A stretch of DNA of 64,000 nt from Pseudomonas bharatica CSV86 (GTDB lineage Bacteria; Pseudomonadota; Gammaproteobacteria; Pseudomonadales; Pseudomonadaceae), in the NCBI RefSeq assembly GCF_000319305.2, contig NZ_AMWJ02000001.1:2767001-2831000 (forward strand), read 5' to 3'. The position numbers were made by a program, and so were the translations under genes. This document shows, one piece after another, positions 47,860 through 57,571 of this stretch. Numbering within the stretch: the first letter of the stretch is position 1; each line of letters opens with the position of its first letter. The notes under the pieces were generated by a model, which was not told where the DNA came from, ran no database searches, and worked only from the letters and a program-made list of their open reading frames with translations.

Positions 47860-48854
47860 GCACTGAAATCGCCGCAAAGAAACGCCTAACGACGTCGGCC
47901 ATGATCGCGTCCATCGCCGCCGAAGGCCAACCCACGAAACCGGCGCCCTTTGGTCATGCATTGGCCTCCTTGGCGGAACAGCGGCAAGACATCGTCGGCC
48001 TGAGCGCCGACCTGTCCAAATACACCGACCTGCACATCTTCGCCAAGGCACACCCCGAGCGCTTCTACCAGATGGGGATGGCCGAGCAACTATTGATGAG
48101 TGCTGCTGCCGGCATGGCGCGCGAGGGTTTCACCCCCTTCGCCACCACCTACGCTGTGTTCGCCTCGCGCCGTGCCTACGACTTCATCTGCATGGCGATC
48201 GCCGAAGAAAACCTGAACGTGAAAATCGTCTGTGGCTTGCCTGGCCTGACCACTGGCTATGGCCCGAGCCATCAGGCCACGGATGACCTGGCCATCTTCC
48301 GCGCCATGCCCAACCTGATGATCGTGGATCCCTGCGACGCCCTGGAAATCGAACAGGCCGTACCGGCCATCGCAGCCCACCCAGGGCCTGTCTATATGCG
48401 CCTGCTGCGCGGCAACGTGCCCTTGGTGCTGGATCGCTACGATTACCGCTTCCAGATTGGCAAAGCCCAGGTGCTGCGCGGTGGTCGAGACGTTCTGCTG
48501 GTTTCCAGCGGCCTGATGACGATGCGTGCCCTCGAAGCGGCCGAGCAATTGCACAAGGACGGCGTCGATGTATCGGTACTGCACGTGCCAACCATCAAGC
48601 CGCTCGACGAGCAGACCATCCTGGCTGAAGCGCGCAAACCCGGACGGCTGGTGGTTACCGCGGAAAACCACTCGATCATCGGCGGCCTCGGGGAAGCCGT
48701 AGCGGGTTTACTGCTGCGTAATGGTGTCACCCCGACCTTCCGCCAGATCGCCCTGCCCGACGCCTTCCTGGATGCCGGAGCGCTTCCGACACTGCACGAC
48801 CGCTACGGCATCTCGACCCAGGCGGTGGCTGCGCAGATCAAGGCCTGGCTGTAA
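47856..48854 (+). CDS. Transketolase, C-terminal subunit
   Basis: A 332-residue half-transketolase with pyrimidine-binding domain (FGHALASLAEQRQDIVGLSADLSKYTD, GMAEQLLMSAAAGMAREGFTPFATTYAVFASRRAYDFI) and C-terminal transketolase domain (VLLVSSGLMTMRALEAAEQL, VVTAENHSIIGGLGEAVAG). It completes the split enzyme and shares the ATGA overlap with the first subunit. Confidence 0.92.
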   Translation: MSTEIAAKKRLTTSAMIASIAAEGQPTKPAPFGHALASLAEQRQDIVGLSADLSKYTDLHIFAKAHPERFYQMGMAEQLLMSAAAGMAREGFTPFATTYAVFASRRAYDFICMAIAEENLNVKIVCGLPGLTTGYGPSHQATDDLAIFRAMPNLMIVDPCDALEIEQAVPAIAAHPGPVYMRLLRGNVPLVLDRYDYRFQIGKAQVLRGGRDVLLVSSGLMTMRALEAAEQLHKDGVDVSVLHVPTIKPLDEQTILAEARKPGRLVVTAENHSIIGGLGEAVAGLLLRNGVTPTFRQIALPDAFLDAGALPTLHDRYGISTQAVAAQIKAWL

Positions 48855-48893
48855 TGCTGGGTTCTGGAACAGGTTGACAGCGGTTCAATCCAA

Positions 48894-48922
48894 GGCCCGA
48901 TGTAGTGCATCGGGCTTTTGTT
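48894..48922 (+). terminator. Rho-independent terminator of the transketolase operon
   Basis: Stem GCCCGATG (48895-48902) with CATCGGGC (48908-48915) and a 5-base loop, followed by TTTTGTTTGTTT. This is a classical terminator 40 bp after the operon's last stop. Confidence 0.9.
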
Positions 48923-48973
48923 TGTTTCAACGGTAGCGCTGAGGGTTCAAGGCCGCTGCTCGGCCGCAGAGAA

Positions 48974-49414
48974 TCATGGATTAACCGAAGCCCCTTCCTT
49001 CGCGGACTCCGGTAGATCAAAAACGCGGTCGAAGCCCCACTGAAACGCCAGCGAGTAAAAGAAGAAGAACACGAACAAGCCCATATCGGTGACCAGTGCG
49101 GCCCACCAGGAAATCCCCAGCCACCCTGCCACCAGTGGCACCAACAACACGACCAGCCCTCCCTCGAAACCCAGCGAGTGGAGCAAACGCCTGCCCAATG
49201 TGCGAGCACGCTGCGGTTGGCGCGCTTCCCACCATTCAAACATGGAGTTGTACAGCACGTTCCACAGCAGCGCGCTTGCAGACAACATCACCGACAGCGC
49301 ACCCGCATGAGCCAGACCGTTGCCGTATATCAACACGATGCTGGGCGACAGCACCGTAATGGCGATGGATTCATAGAGGACGGCTTGAAGGATTTTTCTG
49401 GAAGGGCCTTGCAT
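48974..49414 (-). CDS. PACE-family efflux transporter (AceI-like)
   Basis: A 146-residue inner-membrane protein with four membrane segments and two bacterial transmembrane-pair repeats (LQAVLYESIAITVLSPSI...LLWNVLYNSMFEWWEAR and LHSLGFEGGLVVLLVPLVA...FFFFYSLAFQWGFDRVFDLP). The family exports chlorhexidine and short diamines by proton antiport. The start at 49414 gives the MQGPSRKILQA N-terminus; an upstream in-frame ATG at 49504 is rejected. Divergent LysR regulator as in aceI/aceR. Confidence 0.9.
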   Translation of the reverse strand: MQGPSRKILQAVLYESIAITVLSPSIVLIYGNGLAHAGALSVMLSASALLWNVLYNSMFEWWEARQPQRARTLGRRLLHSLGFEGGLVVLLVPLVAGWLGISWWAALVTDMGLFVFFFFYSLAFQWGFDRVFDLPESAKEGASVNP

Positions 49415-49527
49415 GGTGTACTCCGAAGATCGGGTAATTGAACACCAGGGACGGTATCTGCCCATGCCAACCAGGAAAAATGAGATAAATTGCCGGCACA
49501 TCAATTCAATTCATCAGGGAACCCTGC

Positions 49528-50417
49528 GTGTTTTCGACTCTTCCACTCAACGCGCTGCGCACCTTCGAGGCGGCGGCGCGGCTGGGAAGTTTCAAGGCGG
49601 CCGCTGAGGAACTGTCAGTCACCCCGGCGGCCATTTCCCACCAGATCAGGACATTGGAAACCCACCTCGGAGCGCGGCTATTCAATCGCTCCGGACAAGG
49701 TGTGACAGTGACCGAAGAAGGCGAGTCGCTTTATCGCCAGACACATCGCGCCTTATCGGACATTCGCCGCAGCCTGGAGGCTTTCTATCCAGACACCGTT
49801 CAGCAAACCCTGACCATAACCACTACCCCGGGCTTCGCCGCAGCCTGGTTGATTCCGCGGCTGGGCAGCTTTTACAAGCGCTTTGGGCACTTCGATGTGC
49901 GGGTCGATACACGCAATGAACTCGTCGATCTACTGCGTGACTCCAGTATCGATGTCGCCATTCGCTCGGTCAGCCGTGACGACCCCAGGTTGTTCTCCCA
50001 AGCGCTCATGCACGAACGATTTTCCGCTTACGGTGCCCCGGACCTGGTCGCTTCGCTGAACCTGGAGCAGATCGAGCTGATCAACCTGCGCTGGAAAATT
50101 CCAGGCCCATTCTCGGTGAATTGGGAAAGCTGGTGTGCGGCGGCTGCTTGCCAGTCATGGCTTGAAACGGCGCAGATGCGTGAGTTCGATGATGAGCATT
50201 TTGCTTTAAGCGCCGCGATCGCCGGGCATGGACTGGTGCTGGCAAGCAATGTGCTGGTGGCTAACAGCCTCAGGCGCGGGAGTTGGTGGCGTACAGGCCG
50301 GAAATAAGCCTGCCTGGTCCGCGGTATGTTGCTGCGTGCGTGCCAGGAAAGGAGCGGCAGGCGCATGTGGGAGCTTTCTTGAGGTGGCTGGTAGATGCGG
50401 CACTACAGGATGGATGA
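49528..50417 (+). pseudogene. LysR-family regulator of the PACE gene; C-terminally frameshifted
   Basis: A LysR regulator of GcvA type: NALRTFEAAARLGSFKAAAEELSVTPAAISHQIRTLETHLGARLFNR. As read, it stops after 259 residues at 50307 with an unrelated tail (RRGSWWRTGRK). One extra G after CGCGGG at about 50278-50281 continues as ELVAYRPEISLPGPRYVAACVPGKERQAHVGAFLRWLVDAALQDG, the usual LysR C-terminus, ending at 50415-50417 with 296 residues. It is divergent from the PACE gene, which it probably controls, as AceR controls aceI. Confidence 0.83.
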
Positions 50418-50535
50418 GCATACTCGGTTCTTGTCGTGCGTATGGACGCTATGGGTCAGTAGCGGACGTCAATGAATCGCGGATTGCATTGTGGGCTGTG
50501 TTGCCCAAGCGCGCGGTGTGGTTCCGCTTGAATTC

Positions 50536-50566
50536 AGGCTCTGCTTGCATGCAGCAGGCAGAGCCT
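50536..50566. terminator. Hairpin after the OprD-family porin gene
   Basis: Perfect 9-base stem AGGCTCTGC (50536-50544) and GCAGAGCCT (50558-50566) beyond the porin stop at 50572. No T run on either side, so it is a weak candidate terminator. Confidence 0.45.
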
Positions 50567-50571
50567 GCCAC

Positions 50572-51849
50572 TCACCAGACCTTGATCGTGTAGTCGATGT
50601 TTATGCGCGTCTCGTTGTCACTACGGAAGGTCGAGGCCGCTCCTTGCTGGTTTCGGTAGAACGCTTCACGCACTCTAAATGCCAACCCTTTCGCGGGGCC
50701 GGATTGTATGACATAAGCCAGCTCGAAGTCCTTGGACGATTCGGTGAGATTGCTGCCGCCCAATGCAGGTAGATCGATACTATTGCCATGCAGGTAGCGC
50801 ATCATCCCAGTTAGGCCCGGTATACCTGAGGCAGAGAAGTCATAGTCATACTTCACCGCCCAGGTTCGCTCCTTGGGGTTAACGAAGTCTGCACTCATGG
50901 TTCCATCACTCAAAACCACAGGTTCCCCGCCTGCAATGTAGGGGAAAGCAGTGTCTCCGAATTGCCGCATGTAACCAACACCCAGGCTGTGGCCACCCCA
51001 GAGATAGCTGAACATTCCTCCCACGTTGAGGTTGTCGACCTTTCCGCCTCTGGCCTGGCCATCATCACGACTATTGAATGCACGAATATCTGATTTGAGC
51101 TTTCCTTCACCGAACGGCAGCGTGTGGAGTAATCCAAGAAAGTCCTGGGTGTAGATGTCGCGAAGCTCTGCATGGAACAGCCGCACGGTCAAGCTGTCCG
51201 ACCAGCGATAATCGCCGCCGTAGAAATCAAACCGTTCGGACGACGCTCCCGGCCGGAATCGACCATTGGGAGACGCCAACCCGATCGGTTGATAGTCAGT
51301 GGAGTCGCGTAGATTGACCCTGTCCATACGCCCCAAATGGGCAGTCAGGCCATCGATGTCGTCGGAGATCATGTAAGCGCCGCGGAACGACTGCGGAAGC
51401 AGGCGCGCCGGGCTAGCGTTGATGATGGGCAAAGCGGGGAATTGAGTTCCGACCGAGAGCTTCGTCTTTGAAATTCTGCCTTTCAATGACAAGCCCAGTT
51501 CTGAATACTCGTCTCTCGCTTCGCGAGTGACCGGGTCATAGGAAAGCAGCTGGGTACCTGTACGATCGGGCGAAGAATCTAGCTTGAGTCCCAGCATTCC
51601 AATTGCGTCGATACCCAAGCCAACCGTCCCTTCCGTGAAACCCGAGTTCGCTCTCACGATGAAGCCCTGCGCCCACTCTCGGGCCGCGGAATAAGGTGTT
51701 TCGCCCTTGTAGTCCCGATCTAGATAAAAATTGCGAGCAGCAAGAGTGAGGCTGCTGTTCTCAACAAAGCTCGCGGCCGCACCTTGGGAAAGCAAAGCGG
51801 CAAGCATCCCCAGACCAGTAAGCCTGAAGCTCGAAAACTGATTGCTCAT
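50572..51849 (-). CDS. OprD-family outer-membrane porin
   Basis: A 425-residue porin with signal peptide (LTGLGMLAALLSQGAAA-SF) and an OprD-type mature start FVENSSLTLAARNFYLDRDYKG. Beta-strand repeats cover the full length, and it ends in the aromatic TIKVW typical of outer-membrane insertion. Members admit amino acids or aromatic acids. As the last gene of the demethylase operon (35 bp after the MFS stop) it probably admits the methoxylated aromatic substrate. Confidence 0.9.
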   Translation of the reverse strand: MSNQFSSFRLTGLGMLAALLSQGAAASFVENSSLTLAARNFYLDRDYKGETPYSAAREWAQGFIVRANSGFTEGTVGLGIDAIGMLGLKLDSSPDRTGTQLLSYDPVTREARDEYSELGLSLKGRISKTKLSVGTQFPALPIINASPARLLPQSFRGAYMISDDIDGLTAHLGRMDRVNLRDSTDYQPIGLASPNGRFRPGASSERFDFYGGDYRWSDSLTVRLFHAELRDIYTQDFLGLLHTLPFGEGKLKSDIRAFNSRDDGQARGGKVDNLNVGGMFSYLWGGHSLGVGYMRQFGDTAFPYIAGGEPVVLSDGTMSADFVNPKERTWAVKYDYDFSASGIPGLTGMMRYLHGNSIDLPALGGSNLTESSKDFELAYVIQSGPAKGLAFRVREAFYRNQQGAASTFRSDNETRINIDYTIKVW

Positions 51850-51884
51850 TGGGTGTCACCTTATTGTTCTTGTGGGTGCTCGGA

Positions 51885-53219
51885 TCAGGAGGCTGGCTTG
51901 AGCGCGACGTGCGGCGCAGCCTTGCTTTTCATCAGCCAGACGATGACCGCCGCTGCGACGAAAGCTGACGCAAACAGCAGGTAGAGATCCGCAGGCCTCC
52001 AATTGGCATCGATAAGACGACCTGCCACCAAAGGTGAGAGAATCGCCCCCGCTCTTCCCATGCCGATCCCCCAGCCCAACGCAGTAACACGCTGCTCAGG
52101 GCCATAGATGCTCGGCGTAAGGGCATAGAGTCCTGCCACACATCCGTTCACGAGGACGCCAATTACCAACACAAGACCAAACGCCAGATTCAGGTTGGAC
52201 GTGAAATTAACGAAGATGGCGAGGAAGAGAGCATTTAAAAGCAGGTAGCTCATCAGAACTCGCGACAGACGATAGCGAGCAGCAAGCAGACCTATCAGTG
52301 AAGTCCCGACAATACCTCCAACATTCAGCAGTACACCTCCTGTGATCCCTTGCTGATTAGACAATCCGGCTGTAACAAGAAGCTTCGGCGTCCAGCTCAT
52401 CACGAAGTAGAAGCCGAACATCACCAAGAAAAACCCTGCCCAAACCAATAGCGTCGGGCGCAAAAGATCTTTGGAAAACAGGCCGGCGAATGTTTGTCGC
52501 AGCGAGGCCTGAGCGCCCTGCTCCGGCTTCGGCATGTCGGCGATCTTCTCTATCTCCACACGATTCAAAAGCCGGTTGATTCGAACAAGAGCATTACGAG
52601 GCTGACGAACAATCAGATAGGCAATGGACTCAGGGAGCAGGAAGTACAGCACGGGCAAGGTAAACAGCGTGGCCATACCGCCGTAAAGGAATACGGAACG
52701 CCATCCCATGTGCGGGATTATCTGGGCCGCGATCAAACCGCCTACGGTCGCGCCTAAAGCGTACGCTGTCGATTGCAGGCTTATTGCAAGGCTTCGCCAC
52801 TTTTTGTTGGCGTACTCACCTGCAATGACATAGCTGCTCGCGAGAACACCGCCGATCCCCAATCCGGTCAATAACCGAAGAGCGCCCAGCATCGTTACGG
52901 ACGGTGCCTGTGACGACACCAGCATGCCGACGCCTGCAATCGAGATGCAAAGCAGAATCAGGGGCCTACGGCCAAATCGATCGGCCCAGGGAGCGATGAA
53001 CAGTGATCCGAGTGCCATGCCGACCAGGCCCGCACTCAATAAATAGCCAAGCTCGATACCGCTGAGCCCCCACTCACTCGATACGGACGCAGCGGTGAAT
53101 GCCATCACCAGGACGTCAAATCCGTCGAGCATGTTGATCAGGAAACAGAGGGAGATAACCACCCACTGGAATTTTCCCATGCCCTTCTGATCGAGCTGAA
53201 CACTGATTGACTGGCTCAT
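51885..53219 (-). CDS. MFS transporter, aromatic acid:H+ symporter (AAHS)
   Basis: A 444-residue permease of the AAHS family (PcaK, VanK and BenK type). The N-terminal signature DGFDVLVMAFTAASVSSEWGLSGIELGYLLSAGLVGMALGSLFIAPWADRFGRRPLILL is clear, as is the RRYRLSRVLMSYLL segment. It has 12 membrane segments. It likely imports the aromatic acid demethylated by the VanAB-like enzyme. Third-position G+C is visibly lower than in the rest of the window. Confidence 0.9.
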   Translation of the reverse strand: MSQSISVQLDQKGMGKFQWVVISLCFLINMLDGFDVLVMAFTAASVSSEWGLSGIELGYLLSAGLVGMALGSLFIAPWADRFGRRPLILLCISIAGVGMLVSSQAPSVTMLGALRLLTGLGIGGVLASSYVIAGEYANKKWRSLAISLQSTAYALGATVGGLIAAQIIPHMGWRSVFLYGGMATLFTLPVLYFLLPESIAYLIVRQPRNALVRINRLLNRVEIEKIADMPKPEQGAQASLRQTFAGLFSKDLLRPTLLVWAGFFLVMFGFYFVMSWTPKLLVTAGLSNQQGITGGVLLNVGGIVGTSLIGLLAARYRLSRVLMSYLLLNALFLAIFVNFTSNLNLAFGLVLVIGVLVNGCVAGLYALTPSIYGPEQRVTALGWGIGMGRAGAILSPLVAGRLIDANWRPADLYLLFASAFVAAAVIVWLMKSKAAPHVALKPAS

Positions 53220-53412
53220 AGTACGGCCCCCCAGGTAACTGCCGGAGGGTTTTCCAGGACGACCTTAGCCGCCCTGCTGAGGAGGGAGCATGAAAATTTC
53301 ATCAGAGACCTTCTTGTTTTTGTTATGCGTGCAACGCAAGGGCTCGGCGTGGTTGGCCAAGCGATATCGAGCTACCGCCCCGAGGCAAAGGGACAGCAGC
53401 CGGTGTGCTAGG

Positions 53413-54611
53413 TCATGCGGCGCGGAACAGGTTGTGCGGGTCGATGACGAACTTCTTCGGTACGCCTGCATCGAACTCCCCGTAGCCTTTCGGCGCATCA
53501 TCCAAGGTGATTACTTCCACCCCGACGATGTCGGCGATCTTGATGCGATCCCACATAATCGCCTGCATCAGCTGGCGGTTGTACTTCATCACCGGGGTCT
53601 GGCCGGTGTGAAAGCTGTGCGACTTGGCCCAGCCCAGGCCGAAGCGAATGCTCAACGAGCCTTGCTTGGCGGCTGCATCCACCGCGCCCGGGTCTTCGGT
53701 GACGTACAGGCCCGGAATGCCGATTTTGCCGGCGACCCGCACCACACCCATCAGGGAGTTCAGCACAGTGGCCGGAGCCTCGTGCTGCGACCCGGAATGA
53801 CCATGGCCACGGGCCTCGAACCCCACCGCATCCACCGCACAATCGACTTCCGGCTCGCCCAGCAGATCGGTGATCTGCTCGTGCAGCGGGGTGTCCCTGG
53901 ACAGGTCGACGATCTCGAAGCCCTGCGCCTTGGCATGAGCCAGACGGGTCGGGTTGACGTCCCCGACGATCACCACGGCAGCGCCCAGCAGGCGGGCCGA
54001 AGCGGCGGCGGCAAGGCCGACCGGACCAGCACCGGCGATGTAAACGGTGCTGCCCGGACCGACGCCGGCCGTCACTGCACCGTGGTAACCGGTGGGCAGA
54101 ATGTCAGAAAGGCAGGTCAGGTCGCGGATCTTCTCCATTGCAGCATCACGGTTGGGTAGGCGCAGCAGGTTGAAGTCAGCATAGGGAACCATCACATATT
54201 CGGCCTGGCCACCGACCCAGCCCCCATGTCAACGTAGCCATAGGCTCCGCCGGCACGAGCCGGGTTGACCGTCAGGCAAACACCGGTGTGTTGCTCCTTA
54301 CAGGTGCGGCAGTGGCCACAAGCGACGTTGAACGGCACCGAAACCAGGTCACCGATCTTCATGGTTTCCACGCCACGACCAATCTCCACTACCTCACCGG
54401 TGATCTCGTGCCCCAGCACCAGGCCTTCTGGCGCAGTGGTGCGACCACGCACCATGTGCTGATCAGAGCCGCAAATATTGGTCGAAACGACGCGCAGGAT
54501 CACCCCATGGTCGATCTGTTTGCCCTGCGGATCGTGCATTTTCGGATAAGGAATGCTCTGAACTTCCACCTTGCCCGGGCCGAGATAAACCACACCACGA
54601 TTTACAGACAT
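53413..54611 (-). pseudogene. fdhA: Glutathione-independent formaldehyde dehydrogenase; frameshifted
   Basis: A zinc- and NAD-dependent dehydrogenase that oxidises formaldehyde to formate. Zinc motifs are ICGSDQH, GHEITGE and CGHCRTCKEQHTGVC; the NAD site is VYIAGAGPVGLAAAASARLLGAAVVIVGD. The first frame stops after GYVDMGAGSVARPNM; the other starts inside ...GWVGGQAEYVMVPYADFNLLRLP. One G added to the G5 run near 54222-54226 restores exactly 399 residues, the length of the P. putida enzyme. The start at 54611 has GGAGGG nearby. It sits in the demethylase operon to remove the released formaldehyde. Confidence 0.93.
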
Positions 54612-54688
54612 ACGCCCTCCATCTTGCGCCGCTGGCGCCCTGAGAATGTGTTGAAAGGAGGCAGTTATGGTCACCTCCCGGATGACCA

Positions 54689-55765
54689 TCAGGATTCCTG
54701 GCGAAGCTGCTCGATGATCTTGCGTGCGCGATTGGCGCCCACATCCACATGGATGTCCACCATCGGCCCTGGGCCAAACTCGAGCATGTTCTGGTACTGA
54801 ACCTCGATAACGACCTTGTCTTCTTCGAAAGTCATGGCGGTCTGCTCAACGACTTTCGCCTTGGTCTCTTCATGATTGCTCTTGGGGTTCGTGGCGATCG
54901 TCCAGAAGTAATGGCTGGTGTTTTCAGTCTCGGGAGTCACCCCATGGAACCCACGCATGTGAAAGCCGCCACGAGAAGGATCTTCAAGTGAGTCAGTCCC
55001 GGCATCGACTGCACCAGTCCAAATACGAAGGTGCGTGACGCAAAACTCGATTTCTTGCCAACGATCGACATTGCCCTTGAATGGATAGGCAGCCGTATAG
55101 GTGGGTGGTGGTACCGAGTCCGGCATGTGACGAATGACGCGTACCGTTTTGTCATCGCTCTCGACACGCATCTGAGCGTTCATGTGGATGCCGGCGTTAC
55201 CACCAATGGTGCGAAGGTGCACGTACCCTAGGTGGCTCAGGTCGAGGAGATTGTCATGGATAAGCTGGTAAGGAGCGTCATAGTGGTAGACGTCCCCCTC
55301 GTAGAGATACTCGCCGCTACTGTGGATATCGTAAGTCGGCGGTTCATAGGTCGGCTCCTTATGATCTGCGCTGCCAAACCAGATCCAGAGGATCTGATCA
55401 CGCTCGCGAACATGGTACGCAGGGACTTTCGCCTTTGTTGGAACCTTGGCCTGGCCGGGCACTTCAAGACACTGTCCTGCACCATTGAACAGCAGACCGT
55501 GGTAACCACAACGGACGCCTTGCTCCTCTAGCGTGCCATGCGACAGAGGCAGAGCACGATGGCAGCAGCGATCTTCCAAAGCTGCAGGCTGGCCGTCCGC
55601 TGTGCGGAACAGAACCACGGGCTTGCCTAGCAGGGTTCTGCCAACGGGCTTATCTTTCAGCTCCCAGGCAAAGCCTGCGACGTACCACTGGTTCAGCGGA
55701 AACTTTGGTAGTTCCGTAGGAGCGCCCACCTCGTATGCGAGCGACTGAATTTGCGATGTACTCAT
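54689..55765 (-). CDS. Rieske oxygenase, VanA-type aromatic O-demethylase oxygenase subunit
   Basis: A 358-residue Rieske non-haem iron oxygenase. The Rieske site is CCHRALPLSHG...CGYHG (CxH, CxxH). The mononuclear iron ligands are in LIHDNLLDLSHLGYVH. The architecture equals VanA (vanillate O-demethylase), but the sequence is divergent, so the substrate may be another methoxy- or methyl-aromatic acid. Demethylation would release formaldehyde. It lies 36 bp after the reductase gene, with formaldehyde dehydrogenase, transporter and porin downstream. Confidence 0.85.
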   Translation of the reverse strand: MSTSQIQSLAYEVGAPTELPKFPLNQWYVAGFAWELKDKPVGRTLLGKPVVLFRTADGQPAALEDRCCHRALPLSHGTLEEQGVRCGYHGLLFNGAGQCLEVPGQAKVPTKAKVPAYHVRERDQILWIWFGSADHKEPTYEPPTYDIHSSGEYLYEGDVYHYDAPYQLIHDNLLDLSHLGYVHLRTIGGNAGIHMNAQMRVESDDKTVRVIRHMPDSVPPPTYTAAYPFKGNVDRWQEIEFCVTHLRIWTGAVDAGTDSLEDPSRGGFHMRGFHGVTPETENTSHYFWTIATNPKSNHEETKAKVVEQTAMTFEEDKVVIEVQYQNMLEFGPGPMVDIHVDVGANRARKIIEQLRQES

Positions 55766-55801
55766 AGCGATCTCCAGCTATCTGAATTTCTTGTTAGGGG
55801 T

Positions 55802-56755
55802 TTACAGATCCAGTACTAAGCGCGGACTGCGAGAACGGGAACAGCAAGGTGTAAAACTGTCATTTCGCGCGTGTTCTGCGGCGTTCATGTACTGATCGCG
55901 GTGCTCGGGTTCGCCCGCAAGAACCCGAGTGATGCAGGCGCCGCAAATGCCCTGTTCGCACGAGCTCTCGACTTCAACGTTGTGCTCCAGCAACACTTCC
56001 AAAGCGGTTTTCTGCGCAGGAACTTCAATCACGCGTCCAGAGCGTGAGAGCTCGATTTCGAAGGGCTGATCGCCTTCAAGTACTTGCGGGGCGGCAGTGA
56101 AGTCCTCGCGATGGATTTGCTGATCAGCCCAGCCACACGCCTGCGCAGAGGATTGAATGTGCGACATGAAACCTGACGGACCACAGACGTAGAGCTGATC
56201 CCCCTGCCCTGGCGTCGCCAGGATCTTTGCGACATCCAGGCGCTGCTCATAAGGCCCGTTGTCGACGTGAAGATGAAGGTGCTCTGCGAAGGGGACATCA
56301 CTCAGAAGATCGAGAAACGCCAGTCGCTCAACGGAGCGACCGCAGTAATGGAGTTCGAAGCTCTTACGGGCCACTACAAGGGTATGAGCCATGGCCAGAA
56401 TTGGCGTGATGCCGATACCGCCTGCGAACAACAAATAGCGATCGCCGCTAAGATCCAGATCGAACAGATTACGAGGGGCACCGATAGTCAGGCGGGAGCC
56501 TTCCACAACATCACTATGCATGCCTCTGGAGCCACCTCTGGAAGTCGGCTCATTGAGCACGGCGATGACGTACCTGCCACGCTCCTGGGGCGAATTGCAC
56601 AGTGAGTACTGCCGAATAACACCTGGCGCAACGTGTACGTCGACGTGCGAGCCTGCAGTGAATGCCGGCAGTACAGCTCCGTTGACAGCCTTCAATTCAA
56701 AGCTGAATACCCCTTCAGCTTCAGCGGTTTTACGAGAAACACAAACTTCGAGCAT
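55802..56755 (-). CDS. VanB-type reductase (FMN, NAD, 2Fe-2S) of the Rieske demethylase
   Basis: A 317-residue phthalate-dioxygenase-reductase-type protein with FMN domain (RQYSLCNSP), NAD domain (LLFAGGIGITPILAMAHTL, YVCGPSGFM) and C-terminal plant-type 2Fe-2S (CEQGICGACITRVL...C). It passes electrons from NADH to the oxygenase. It is the first gene of the operon vanB-vanA-fdhA-MFS-oprD. Confidence 0.9.
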   Translation of the reverse strand: MLEVCVSRKTAEAEGVFSFELKAVNGAVLPAFTAGSHVDVHVAPGVIRQYSLCNSPQERGRYVIAVLNEPTSRGGSRGMHSDVVEGSRLTIGAPRNLFDLDLSGDRYLLFAGGIGITPILAMAHTLVVARKSFELHYCGRSVERLAFLDLLSDVPFAEHLHLHVDNGPYEQRLDVAKILATPGQGDQLYVCGPSGFMSHIQSSAQACGWADQQIHREDFTAAPQVLEGDQPFEIELSRSGRVIEVPAQKTALEVLLEHNVEVESSCEQGICGACITRVLAGEPEHRDQYMNAAEHARNDSFTPCCSRSRSPRLVLDL

Positions 56756-56967
56756 GAGCGTGCCCCCACCGCGGACGTGCGGTGTTTGAAAGCGATTGGA
56801 AGTGAGCCGGAATTACCGGCTTGGAGCGTTGGTGGACAGGGAATCAGGGAGGAGGTAACAGGGGTAGGCAAGACATGGCACGGCACCTCTGGATTTTTAT
56901 TGTCGTGTCGCGTGCGCTTATGATGCGGACGCGGAATCTTTATGTGATTCTCATCCTAACCATTTTA

Positions 56968-56981
56968 GTTGCGATGTCAAC
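56968..56981. promoter_or_regulatory. Candidate MarR operator
   Basis: GTTG-CGATGT-CAAC forms an inverted repeat in the divergent promoter region between the reductase gene and the marR-like gene, 32 bp before the chosen marR start. A longer AGTTG...CAACT arrangement surrounds it. Confidence 0.35.
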
Positions 56982-57012
56982 CAATTCAACTTACGTGCAG
57001 GAACCGCTCGTC

Positions 57013-57477
57013 ATGTCTCGCTCGCCCCTTAATCTTGATCGCTATGTACCTGCGCTGCTCACATCACTGACCAACAAAATGTCGAGCGGGGCCTCAGCCT
57101 GCTACCGCAAGCACTTCGGGATTGGAATTGTGGAATGGCGTGTGCTGGCAATGCTCGCGGTTGAAGATCGCATCAGCGCTAATCGCGTGGTTCAGGTGAT
57201 TGGCCTCGACAAGAGCGCAGTCAGCCGGGCTCTACAGACCCTGGAGCGTGATGGGCATGTTGCAACAGAGATCGATACAAAGGATGCCCGGCGTTACACC
57301 GTTTCGCTCACCGCGTCAGGCCGAAATCTGCATGATCGTGTATTGGTAACTGCGCTAGAGAGAGAGAGGCTGTTGCTAGCAGCTTTGAACGATGACGAGA
57401 TCGAGGTACTCATTGGGTTCCTGCATCGCATGAGCGGGCAATTGGATGCAGTGAATGCAGTGGAGCCACAGCTTTGA
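57013..57477 (+). CDS. MarR-family transcriptional regulator of the demethylase operon
   Basis: A 154-residue winged-helix repressor. The HTH is RVLAMLAVEDRISANRVVQVIGLDKSAVSRALQTLERDGHVATEIDTKDARRYTVSLTASG, with the classical DxRxxxxxLT wing. It is divergent from the VanB/VanA-type operon, so it probably regulates it in response to the aromatic substrate. Canonical vanAB operons are controlled by a GntR protein (VanR); the MarR type here is different. The start at 57013 is chosen because earlier ATGs lie in the presumed operator. Confidence 0.85.
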   Translation: MSRSPLNLDRYVPALLTSLTNKMSSGASACYRKHFGIGIVEWRVLAMLAVEDRISANRVVQVIGLDKSAVSRALQTLERDGHVATEIDTKDARRYTVSLTASGRNLHDRVLVTALERERLLLAALNDDEIEVLIGFLHRMSGQLDAVNAVEPQL

Positions 57478-57571
57478 TCTTCCGGCTTTGACTGATTGCA
57501 TCGCAGACAGAGAGAGACACTCTTGCGCTGGTATCTATTCGCCACCGGAAAAAACCAGCCAACGCCCTCCC

